Shown here: positions 16,982 to 28,207 of the stretch, in pieces | Position numbering within the stretch: position 1 is the first letter of the stretch | Layout: every line of letters begins with the position of its first letter | Source of the DNA: MGOM01 sp035455265 | GTDB lineage: Bacteria; Chloroflexota; Anaerolineae; Anaerolineales; E44-bin32 | Length of the DNA stretch: 64,000 nt | Assembly (NCBI GenBank): GCA_035455265.1 | Contig: DATIFK010000002.1 | Location: 3,677-67,676 of the forward strand | Direction: 5' to 3' | The notes under the pieces: model-generated | What the model was told of the DNA's origin: nothing | Seen by the model: the letters and a program-made list of their open reading frames with translations, nothing else | Database searches by the model: none | Position numbers and translations under genes: made by a program

Positions 16982-17009
16982 GTAGGGGCACGCCGTGGCG
17001 TGCCCCTAC
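16982..17009. repeat. GTAGGGGCACGCC palindrome
   Basis: GTAGGGGCACGCC and its perfect reverse complement flank a two-base loop. It lies between the convergent ABC exporter and bacterioferritin genes and could end both transcripts. A related sequence is at 59130-59150. Confidence 0.75.
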
Positions 17010-17075
17010 AAGCCTGATGCGATTCTGTTGAAACGGGCCTTGCCCCAGCGCCCGATTTCCCGTCTTCGGCGCCGG

Positions 17076-17546
17076 CTATTCCTCGACCTGGTTGGTGAGG
17101 TAGTTCTCCAGCCCCATCTGCTGGATCTGGTCCTGCTGGGCCTCGGCCCAGTCCCGGTGGCCCTCTTCCATGGTGAGGATCTTGGTCAGCAGCTCCACGG
17201 TGCCCTGGTCGTCCACCTCATGCCCCAGGCGGATCCCGGCGTTGTAGGCGGCAATGGCCCCGAGCTCGGACCCGCCGTCGTTGCCGATGATATCCGCCAC
17301 CGACGAGCCGATCTGAATCGGGTTCAGCTTGGACGCGATCGGCGATCCTTCAAGGAAGATGATCCGCTGGATCAGCCATTCGGCATGGTGCATCTCGTCG
17401 ATCGCCTGCTTCTCGATGGCTTTGTGCAGGCGCTCGTAGCCCCAGTTGGCGCACATCTCGGAATGGACCATGTACTGGCTGATGGCGGTCAGTTCGTCGG
17501 CTAGCAGCTGGTTGAGCGTCGTCAGGATCTTGTCGTTGCCCTTCAT
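17076..17546 (-). CDS. bfr: bacterioferritin
   Basis: A 156-residue four-helix iron-storage protein that oxidises Fe(II) and stores it as mineral. The di-iron ligands Glu18, Glu51 and His54 are visible with the later E-x-x-H in MEEGHRDW, and Met52 is at the position of the haem-ligating methionine of bacterioferritins. Length is usual for the family. The start is supported by an AGGAG upstream. It lies 67 bases downstream of the pyruvate:ferredoxin oxidoreductase gene on the same strand, so it may share that transcript and buffer iron for an iron-sulfur-rich metabolism. Confidence 0.93.
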   Translation of the reverse strand: MKGNDKILTTLNQLLADELTAISQYMVHSEMCANWGYERLHKAIEKQAIDEMHHAEWLIQRIIFLEGSPIASKLNPIQIGSSVADIIGNDGGSELGAIAAYNAGIRLGHEVDDQGTVELLTKILTMEEGHRDWAEAQQDQIQQMGLENYLTNQVEE

Positions 17547-17613
17547 GGTCGGCTCCTGTGGTGTGGATGGGATGCGGGCTGTGATGTCTGGGGCCGGGAA
17601 TGCAGGCTCCCCG

Positions 17614-21171
<3,558 letters not shown>

Positions 21172-21206
21172 GGTCTCTCCTGCCCTACCGGGATCCCGTT
21201 CACCCC

Positions 21207-21212
21207 AGTCTA
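21207..21212 (-). promoter_or_regulatory. Possible -10 element of nifJ
   Basis: Minus-strand TAGACT, with predicted start about 30 bases before the ATG. No -35 match is visible, so support is weak. Confidence 0.3.
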
Positions 21213-21367
21213 GGAGCCCCCTTGCCGGCGCCCCAGTACAGAGCGCAGGGGAAACTGGAGGACAGTTGTCACGTTTCGGCCGCCAGCCTCGGTTTAGCTG
21301 GTGGCTGGAAGCTCCCGGCAAGACACCGGGACGATGTGGCGGCTGGTAGCTGCGGGGATCGACTTGT

Positions 21368-22369
21368 CTAGAAGATACGGGGGAGCAACACGTTCAGAAG
21401 CAGGCCCAACACAAACATGGCCCCCGCCAGCTTGTTATGGTAGAAGGCGGCGGCGACGTACCACAGGGGCCAGACGGGGTAGTTCTCCGGTGGTTTGTCC
21501 GGCCTCGGGTCGCGGTAGGTCTTCCACACCCGGCGCAACCTCGGCAGCGCCAGAGCGACCAGCAGCACCCACGGCCCGAGCGTGCCGGTGAGCACCAGGA
21601 TGACCACAATCACGTAGTAGGAGACCATGAGAGCCAGGTTCAAGGTCAACGACGCCTTCTCGCCGATCAAGACGGGGATGGTGTGAATCCCCTTGGCCTG
21701 GTCGGCCACGCGCTTGTCGATGTGCTTGCCCATCAGGACGGTCGTCACGATCAAGGCGTAGGGGACGCAGGCCAGCCAGACTCCGGCGGGCGGCCAGGCG
21801 TGCGCGCTGACGAAGTACGTGCCGCCGATCATCAGCGGTCCCCACACCAGAAAGACGCCGGGCTCCCCCAGCCCATGGTGCTTGAGGCGAATCGGGGGCG
21901 CGACGTAGAAGACACTGATGAACAGGCCCGCGGCAGCGAAAGCCAGCACCGGCCAGCCGGCCCGCAGCGCCAGGACGGCCATGATCGCGCCATCCACGAC
22001 ATTGATGGCCAGGATGGCCCGCCCCAGACCCGTCCGCGAGATCAACCCGCCGAGAATCGGGTGTGGCGCGTACTGCGCCCGGGCGTAGTCGTCCGTATCG
22101 ACCCCGGCCTCCAGGTCGAAGAAATCGTTGATCATGTTGTTGGAGGCATGCGCCAGGATCAGGCCGAACCACGCCAGCGCGAAACTGAGGAGGTCGATGC
22201 GCCCCACAGTCGCCAGGGCCAACAGGCCTCCGATCAGGCCCGAGATGCCCGTCATCGAGAACACGGCCGCGCGGGTGATGATCAACCACCGACTGACGGT
22301 GTCCATGTGCTTGTCGGGCGAGAGATTCGCCGTGTCGATGACTTCTTTCCAGTTGGCGAGGAGCGACAT
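21368..22369 (-). CDS. UbiA family prenyltransferase
   Basis: A 333-residue protein with eight or nine membrane helices. The first prenyl-diphosphate/Mg2+ motif is NDFFD (81-85) and the second is seen around DKRVADQAKG. UbiA enzymes attach isoprenoid chains to aromatic or other acceptors (quinones, haem O, chlorophyll, archaeal-type lipids). No quinone-pathway neighbour reveals the acceptor. The ATG at 22369 is chosen for the AGGAAGAG ribosome-binding site upstream; an ATG ten codons earlier is less likely. It diverges from an epimerase gene across 112 bp. Confidence 0.88.
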   Translation of the reverse strand: MSLLANWKEVIDTANLSPDKHMDTVSRWLIITRAAVFSMTGISGLIGGLLALATVGRIDLLSFALAWFGLILAHASNNMINDFFDLEAGVDTDDYARAQYAPHPILGGLISRTGLGRAILAINVVDGAIMAVLALRAGWPVLAFAAAGLFISVFYVAPPIRLKHHGLGEPGVFLVWGPLMIGGTYFVSAHAWPPAGVWLACVPYALIVTTVLMGKHIDKRVADQAKGIHTIPVLIGEKASLTLNLALMVSYYVIVVILVLTGTLGPWVLLVALALPRLRRVWKTYRDPRPDKPPENYPVWPLWYVAAAFYHNKLAGAMFVLGLLLNVLLPRIF

Positions 22370-22403
22370 CGGATCTCTTCCTGAGGGACGGTGGCTCAAG
22401 TGT

Positions 22404-22450
22404 ACCGCTGTCGGCTGTCGGCTGTCCTCCGCCCGCTGTCCGCTGCCCGG
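22404..22450. repeat. GCTGTCGGCTGTC word repeat
   Basis: Short repeated GCTGTC(G/C)G words lie in the divergent region between the UbiA and epimerase genes; it resembles the element at 5105-5145. Confidence 0.5.
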
Positions 22451-22469
22451 GGGGATGGCGTCCGTGGAC

Positions 22470-22475
22470 TAGAAT
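22470..22475 (+). promoter_or_regulatory. -10 element of epimerase 2 (leaderless type)
   Basis: TAGAAT with exactly six bases to the ATG at 22482, placing +1 on the A of the start codon. Confidence 0.55.
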
Positions 22476-22481
22476 GTCTGC

Positions 22482-23489
22482 ATGCGAGTTCTCGTTACGG
22501 GCGCCACAGGTTTCCTCGGCTCGCACATCGCCCGCGAGCTGGCCGACGTGCACGACGTCCGCGTCCTGGTTCGCCCGCAATCCTCCCGTCGCCTGTTGAC
22601 CGGGATGCGGGTCGAGGAAGCCGTCGGCGATATGCTCGAGCCGGGGACGCTCGTGGAGGCGTGCCGCGGCATGGACGCCGTGGTCCACGCCGCCGCCAAC
22701 ATGCGCGGCGCGGGCGGTGCCGAGGCGCGCGTGGGCAGCCACACCCTCGGCGCCAGCCACCTGGCCGCGGCCGCCCAGCGGGCTGGGGTGCGGCGGTTCG
22801 TCTACGTCTCCTCGGTCGCCGCGCTCGGAATCCCCGACGATCCCCCCTCCCCAACCGACGCCCACGCCAGCATCCTGGACGAACGGCACGAGTGGAACGC
22901 GCCGCCGGAGATGTGGCCGTACGGCTACGCCAAGTACCAATCCGAGCGCCAGGTCCTGGCGGCCGGCGATTCGATGATGGACGTCGTCATCGTCAATCCA
23001 TCCGTGGTCCTCGGGCCGGGTGATCTCCACCGCGTGTCCAACGCCATTGTCTGGTGGATGCTGCGGGGGCGGAGTCTGCCGGTGATCGACGGCGGCGTGG
23101 GCGTGGTCCACGTCCGGGATGTAGCCGAGGGCGCACGCGCGGCGCTCGAGCGCGGCCGGGCGGGCGAGCGCTACATCCTCAGCGGTGCGAATTTGCGTGT
23201 CGTCGAGCTGCTGAACATCGTGGCCGAGGCTGTCGGTCGTCCGCCTCCGCGCCTTCGCATCCCCTTCCACCTGGCGCGGGCGTTGGCCGAGGCAAGCGGC
23301 GGCATCGGCCGCCTGCTGCGGCCGGCGGCGCGGCCGGTCCTTGTGGAGCTGGCCGGGCGCTACTTCTACTACGACAACCGCAAGGCCCGGCGCGAGTTGG
23401 GAGTCGCTCTGGCGCGGACGGCCCTCGACGGCGCGCGCCAGGCGGCGGCGTGGTACCGCGAAGAGCAGTGGTCCGTGGCGAGTGGCTAG
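22482..23489 (+). CDS. NAD-dependent epimerase/dehydratase family protein
   Basis: A 335-residue extended short-chain dehydrogenase with GATGFLG at 7-13 and catalytic Tyr147/Lys151 in YGYAK. It is closer to the 9292 gene than to the 26861 gene, sharing PYGYAKYQSE and VVLGPGDL. The last residues (EEQWSVASG) are encoded by the beginning of the downstream ACTGACCAC-type repeat, so the repeat has extended into the gene's end. It faces away from the UbiA gene; a common isoprenoid or lipid pathway is possible but not shown. No ribosome-binding site is visible. Confidence 0.85.
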   Translation: MRVLVTGATGFLGSHIARELADVHDVRVLVRPQSSRRLLTGMRVEEAVGDMLEPGTLVEACRGMDAVVHAAANMRGAGGAEARVGSHTLGASHLAAAAQRAGVRRFVYVSSVAALGIPDDPPSPTDAHASILDERHEWNAPPEMWPYGYAKYQSERQVLAAGDSMMDVVIVNPSVVLGPGDLHRVSNAIVWWMLRGRSLPVIDGGVGVVHVRDVAEGARAALERGRAGERYILSGANLRVVELLNIVAEAVGRPPPRLRIPFHLARALAEASGGIGRLLRPAARPVLVELAGRYFYYDNRKARRELGVALARTALDGARQAAAWYREEQWSVASG

Positions 23490-23560
23490 TGGCCAGAAGG
23501 GGCCTGTGGACTGACCACTGACCACTGGCCACTGACCACTGGCCACTGACCGCTGCCTCC
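23467..23560. repeat. AGTGGCCAGT / ACTGACCAC repeat
   Basis: The left half has (T)GGTCCGTGGCGAGTGGC-type words; the right half has tandem ACTGACCACTGGCC units that can pair back. It overlaps the last codons of epimerase 2. Confidence 0.75.
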
Positions 23561-23620
23561 GGCGCACGGCCGTGACGATGGCTCGGTCGATGGCGGGTTT
23601 GTGATACACTGCCGCAGGGG

Positions 23621-26600
23621 ATGGTTGCCAAGGGTCGTTCCTCTCCGTTGAGTTCCCCTCGCCGCGGCGAAAGCGATTCGATATGGGCGAATACCTTGCG
23701 CGCCTCTGCGGGCGTCGCCAGCCGCGCCGCCAGCGAGCAGGACGTGCTACGGGCTGTGACCGAGGAACTGCGCCGTCTGAAGATGCGCGGTTCCGTCATG
23801 CTCTTCCGCCCCGACGGGAAGCTCGAGGTCCGCACTTCGGCCATCAGCCAGGCCCTCACCTTCACCCTCCAGCGCCTCAGCGGGCTGAACATCATCGGGC
23901 ACGCCTTCAACTCCGATGAGGTCGATCTGATCCGCGAGGCCCTCCAGAGCGGTCAGCCGTGTTTCGCGCCGTCGTCGTCGAATCTGGTGCGGCAAATCAC
24001 CCCGCCGCCTTTCCGTACCCTGGTGCCTCGGCTCCTCAACATGCTGGGCGATCAGCCCGTGCTGGCGGCGCCGTTGCGCCTGGGCGACCAGGCCATCGGC
24101 GTCGTGACCCTCACCGCCCGCTGGCTAACCGTCGATGACGGTCCGATGCTGGCGGCGTTGGCGGATCACATCGCCATCGCCCTCGGCCACGTTCGAAGCA
24201 AGGTGGAGATCAGCCACGCGCTCGAACGCGAGCACCTGCTCAACCAGGTGGCCGAAACCGTCTCGAGCGCCCTGGAACTGCCGGAGGTCCTGCAGCGCGT
24301 GACGCGGCTGGCCGCCGAGATGACGGGCGCCGATTTCGCCGCCATCAGTCTGCTCGAACCGTCCGGCGATGGCCTCAGCCAGCCGTACCTCTACGGACTG
24401 CCGGACGATCCCCACCTCAAGCCGACGCGCGGCCAGGGGGTTGTCTGGCGGGTGATCGAGCAGCGGCAGCCGATTCGCATCGACGACTACCCTTCCGACC
24501 CGGAGGCGATGGCCTCCTGGGTGCGCGCCGGGGCATCAGCCTTCCTCGGACTGCCGCTGCGCGACGGGGACCAGGTGATCGGCGCCATGGGATTGTTCAC
24601 CGTCCGCAAAGGCAAACCCTTCAGCCCCGAGCGGGTCGCCATTGCCGAGGGCATCGGGCGCATGGCGTCCATCGCCGTCCGCAATGCTCGGCTGTACGCC
24701 GAGGCCAGCCGCCGCGCCGAAGAGGCCCAGGCGCTGATCCGGACGGCGCGTTCGATCACCGCCTCGCTCGACCTGGTCACCGTGCTGAGCATGATCGCCG
24801 ACCAGGCCCGCGAGTTGCTCCACGCCGACGGCAGCCGCATCCACTTGCTCGACCAGGAACGCGGCGTGCTGCGGTGTCTGGTCGCCCTTGACACGCACGC
24901 CGAGGCCCTGCTGTCGCTCGAACTCCCGCTCGGCACGGGGCTGGTAGGCTGGGTCGTCACCAACGGCATGCCCCTGATGAGCAACGATCCGACGGCCGAC
25001 CCGCGCAGCCTGCAGGTGCCGGGGACGCCTCAAGACGAGCCGGAGTGCATTGTGATGGCGCCGCTCATCGTCCGGCAGCGGACGATGGGAGCGATGGTGG
25101 TCATCCGCGACGGTCGCGACCGTCCCTTCCATCCGTCGGATCTTGACCTGCTGACGGCGCTGGCGGCGCAGGCCGCCGTCGCCATCGAGAACGCTCACCT
25201 CTTCGGCCAGATTCAAGCTCAGGCCGCCCGCCTCGAATCAGAGGTGGCCCAGCGCACCCACGACTTGGCCCTCTCCGAAGCCCGCTACCGTTCGTTGGTC
25301 GAGACCTCGATCGCGGCGATCGCCCAGCTCGACCAGCAGAGCGTGGTGACCTACGCCAACCAGGCCTTCGCCGTGTTGATGGAGCGACCGGTCGAGCAGC
25401 TCGTCGGCCGGCGCATGGCGGACCTGCTGCCGAGCGAGTCCGCCGACCAGACGATGAACCTGATCACGCAGCGCCTGCGCGGGCAGGCGCCTCCGGCCGA
25501 AGTCATCGAGGTCGACTTCGCCGGGCCATCCGGCCGGCGCCTTCCGGTCCTGATGGGCTTGAGGGTGATCTACGACGAGCAGAGGACCTCCCAGGGCGTG
25601 ACCGTGTTGGTCCTGGACATCTCGGATCGGCGCGCCCTTGAGGAGGCGCTGCGCGCCGAGCGCGACCGGCTGGATGCCATCCTGTTCAACGTTGGAGACG
25701 CCGTCGTGGTCACCGACGCCGCCGGCGTGATCGAATACGTCAATCCGGCGTGGGAGCGGTTGAACGGCTACAGCTCCGAGGAAGCCGTCGGCCATCCGGC
25801 AAGCATCCTCAAGAGCGGCCTGCACGGCGCGGAGCTCTACGGTGAGCTGTGGTCGACGGTGACCAGCGGCCGCAGCTGGCACGGCGAGATGGTCAACCGG
25901 CGCAAGGACGGCAGCACCTACGACGTCGCCCTGACGGTCACGCCGCTGCTGGACCCAAGGGGCGCCGTCGTCCACATCGTTGCCGTGCTTTACGACATCA
26001 GTGCCCTCAAAGAGGTCGACCGTCTCAAGACGCAGTTTGTCTCCGACGTCTCCCATGAACTGCGCACACCCCTCACCAACATCCGCCTCTACCTGGACCT
26101 GCTGCGGACGACCTCCGACCGAATGAAGGTCGAGCGCTACCTCGACACCCTCTCGCGCGAGAGCGACCGCCTGGCGCATCTGATCGACGATCTGCTGTCT
26201 CTGTCACGGCTCGATTCAGGTTCCACCGTCCCGAACATGCAACCGGTGGACATCAACCGGCTGCTGCGCTCGCTGGTCGACGACCGCCGCAACCTGGCCG
26301 CCAGCCGCGGCCTGGAGCTCCATCTGGCCGTCGATCCCGCCCTGCCCCTGGCGATGGGTGACGAGCGGCTGTTGACGCAAGTCTTCACCAACCTGCTGAC
26401 CAACGCCATCAACTACACCCCCGACCATGGCAAGGTTATGCTGCGTACGTATCGGCTCGATGAGGAGAACGCGCTCGGAGTGGCGACCGACGTGGAGGAC
26501 ACCGGCCCCGGCATTCCCGCCGAGGAACAGCCTCAGCTGTTCCGGCGATTCTTCCGCGGCCGCGCCGGGCGGACGACCGGCGCGGCGGGCACCGGGCTCG

Positions 26601-26740
26601 GGTTGGCGATCTGCAAGGAGATCGTCGACCGGCACGGCGGGCGCATCAGCATGGAGGCTGAGCGCAAGCCTGGAACGGGCGCCCGCTTCACCGTCTGGCT
26701 GCCCACCGGCGACGCCAACGGGGGATCTTCGGCCGGCTGA
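23621..26740 (+). CDS. Multi-GAF/PAS sensor histidine kinase
   Basis: A 1039-residue cytoplasmic hybrid-free kinase. Three GAF-like domains (about 25-185, 205-345 and 365-525), a short coiled coil, two PAS domains (about 545-665 and 680-795), then HisKA with FVSDVSHELRTPL (phospho-acceptor His812) and an HATPase domain (about 910-1030) with NLLTNAINYTP, DTGPGIP and GTGLGLAICKEIV. No membrane segment is seen, so the signals are intracellular ligands or redox/light cofactors. No response regulator is adjacent. A GATACACT lies 11-18 bases before the ATG, and GGGG directly upstream is a weak ribosome-binding site. Confidence 0.93.
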   Translation: MVAKGRSSPLSSPRRGESDSIWANTLRASAGVASRAASEQDVLRAVTEELRRLKMRGSVMLFRPDGKLEVRTSAISQALTFTLQRLSGLNIIGHAFNSDEVDLIREALQSGQPCFAPSSSNLVRQITPPPFRTLVPRLLNMLGDQPVLAAPLRLGDQAIGVVTLTARWLTVDDGPMLAALADHIAIALGHVRSKVEISHALEREHLLNQVAETVSSALELPEVLQRVTRLAAEMTGADFAAISLLEPSGDGLSQPYLYGLPDDPHLKPTRGQGVVWRVIEQRQPIRIDDYPSDPEAMASWVRAGASAFLGLPLRDGDQVIGAMGLFTVRKGKPFSPERVAIAEGIGRMASIAVRNARLYAEASRRAEEAQALIRTARSITASLDLVTVLSMIADQARELLHADGSRIHLLDQERGVLRCLVALDTHAEALLSLELPLGTGLVGWVVTNGMPLMSNDPTADPRSLQVPGTPQDEPECIVMAPLIVRQRTMGAMVVIRDGRDRPFHPSDLDLLTALAAQAAVAIENAHLFGQIQAQAARLESEVAQRTHDLALSEARYRSLVETSIAAIAQLDQQSVVTYANQAFAVLMERPVEQLVGRRMADLLPSESADQTMNLITQRLRGQAPPAEVIEVDFAGPSGRRLPVLMGLRVIYDEQRTSQGVTVLVLDISDRRALEEALRAERDRLDAILFNVGDAVVVTDAAGVIEYVNPAWERLNGYSSEEAVGHPASILKSGLHGAELYGELWSTVTSGRSWHGEMVNRRKDGSTYDVALTVTPLLDPRGAVVHIVAVLYDISALKEVDRLKTQFVSDVSHELRTPLTNIRLYLDLLRTTSDRMKVERYLDTLSRESDRLAHLIDDLLSLSRLDSGSTVPNMQPVDINRLLRSLVDDRRNLAASRGLELHLAVDPALPLAMGDERLLTQVFTNLLTNAINYTPDHGKVMLRTYRLDEENALGVATDVEDTGPGIPAEEQPQLFRRFFRGRAGRTTGAAGTGLGLAICKEIVDRHGGRISMEAERKPGTGARFTVWLPTGDANGGSSAG

Positions 26741-26781
26741 ACGCTTCTTTCGACCGCCATCAGATTCCCGTCACAAAACCT

Positions 26782-26846
26782 TAGGGGAGAAGCATCGCCT
26801 GAGAGTCCCACGGCTCGAGACCGATGTGGGCGATGCTTCGCCCCTA
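26782..26846. repeat. TAGGGG-GAAGCATCGCC inverted repeat
   Basis: Arms 26782-26799 and 26829-26846 match at 17 of 18 positions. It sits between the convergent kinase and epimerase 3 genes and may act as a two-way terminator. The GTAGGGGCGAAGCAT-like word is of the type seen as dispersed palindromes in many genomes. Confidence 0.75.
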
Positions 26847-26860
26847 CACCTTCCGTCGCT

Positions 26861-27877
26861 CTACGGCCCCGTTGGGCGCAGCCCTGCGGCCGCCTCCTGC
26901 TCCGCCAGCAGCGTCTCACGCCAGGCCTGATCCGCCGGGCGAAACCGGAGGCCAAGCTCTGTCTCGGCCTTCTTCGAAGAATACTGAAACGATACGTAAC
27001 CGCTGCGAACGACCTCGGTCGAAATGAAGGCGGGCTGGCCGAAGAGGCGCAGCAGCGGCCCCAACAGGAACCCCTGGCCCAGCGCCAATGGCCTCGGCAT
27101 CCACAACCCCACGGGCCTTCGCCCGAGGGTCGCCTCCCACACGCCCATCAGTTGGCGCAGCGACAGGATATGGCCGGCGAGGAAGTACGTCTCCCCGACG
27201 TGGCCGCGCTTGGCCAGGGAGGCCAGGCCGTCGGCGACGTCCTCCACGTGGGCGAAGGTGAACGTCCCCTCCGGCGCCCAGGCGATGGGAGGCATGCGCC
27301 GGCGCACGTACAAACGCGCCATGACGCCAAAGGCCGAGTGGTCGCCCGGGCCGATGACCTGAGCCGGGCAGGCGACGATCACGTCTTCGCCGGCGGCCTG
27401 GTGCCGTAGCGCCAACCGGTGGGCCTCCGTCTTCGTCTTTTCGTAGATCGAAAGCTCGGGGCTGCGCCGCTCGAACGATTCGTCGGCGATGGTCCCGCCC
27501 GTGTCCCCCAGGGCGGTCGTCGTCGAGATGTAGATCGTGCGCCGGACGCCGGCCTCGGCCGCCAGCGTCAGCGCGTGCTCGGTACCTTCGACATTGACGG
27601 CTCGCATGGCGCGGTGAAGGCGGCGTGGCACACCCAGTTCGTACCAGCCGGCTACGTGGAAGAACACATCCGGCCGGGCGACCTCGAGGGCGGCCTTGAC
27701 GCTCTCGCGGGCCGTCACGTCTCCCAGCAGCAACCGCACCCCTTGGGCCGCCAGGCGCCTCGCCGCAGGGCTGTCCGGCCGGCGGGTCACGACGTACGTC
27801 TCCCAGCGGCGCGCCAAGGCCTTGTCCGTCAGGCTCCGCCCGATGAATCCGGTGCCGCCGCTGATCAGCACTCGCAT
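26861..27877 (-). CDS. NAD-dependent epimerase/dehydratase family protein
   Basis: A 338-residue extended short-chain dehydrogenase with GGTGFIG (7-13), a TT-rich active-site strand (YISTTTALG) and Tyr145/Lys149 in YEKTK. It is the most divergent of the three epimerases in the window and lacks their PYGYAKYQSE block. The C-terminal region after residue 240 is rich in aromatic and Pro residues, as in dihydroflavonol-reductase-like members. The substrate is unknown. It follows the sbcDC operon on the same strand after a 330-bp gap with terminator-like palindromes, so it probably has its own promoter. Confidence 0.83.
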   Translation of the reverse strand: MRVLISGGTGFIGRSLTDKALARRWETYVVTRRPDSPAARRLAAQGVRLLLGDVTARESVKAALEVARPDVFFHVAGWYELGVPRRLHRAMRAVNVEGTEHALTLAAEAGVRRTIYISTTTALGDTGGTIADESFERRSPELSIYEKTKTEAHRLALRHQAAGEDVIVACPAQVIGPGDHSAFGVMARLYVRRRMPPIAWAPEGTFTFAHVEDVADGLASLAKRGHVGETYFLAGHILSLRQLMGVWEATLGRRPVGLWMPRPLALGQGFLLGPLLRLFGQPAFISTEVVRSGYVSFQYSSKKAETELGLRFRPADQAWRETLLAEQEAAAGLRPTGP

Positions 27878-27915
27878 ACGGCGGCCTTCACTTCGGATCT
27901 TAGGGAGAGTCCTCC

Positions 27916-28160
27916 TCGACCCCCACCCCTCACCCTCGCGGAGCAGCCTGGAAGGCCTCCCCCGGACGGGTCAAGCCTCCCCTGGACGAGCCGATTCCGG
28001 GGGAGGGGAAGAGTTTTGAAGGAGGCGGGGAGCCTTCGGCTCCCCGCCTCCTTTGGATGCTCCCCCTCTCCACCACGGAATACTCTGTCGACGGTCGTTT
28101 CCCGGCGGAGAGGCCCACAGGGCTGCTTCGCGAGGGGCAGGGGGAGAGGTGGGAACCTTC
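27916..28160. repeat. C-rich/G-rich intergenic palindrome region
   Basis: The 330-bp gap between sbcC and epimerase 3 has no gene. A CCTCGCGGAGCAGCC near 27930 is mirrored by GGGCTGCTTCGCGAGG near 28122, and CCCCACCCCTCACC is mirrored by GGGGAGAGGTGGG. A second region with similar composition is at 33895-34000. Confidence 0.55.
28021..28051 (-). terminator. Terminator-like hairpin after sbcC
   Basis: Perfect 14-bp arms (28021-28034 and 28038-28051) with a three-base loop. The U-run is weak. Confidence 0.6.
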
Positions 28161-28207
28161 TCTCATGGGATGAGCGCAAGGATCTCTTCATGAATCCATC
28201 CATGACA

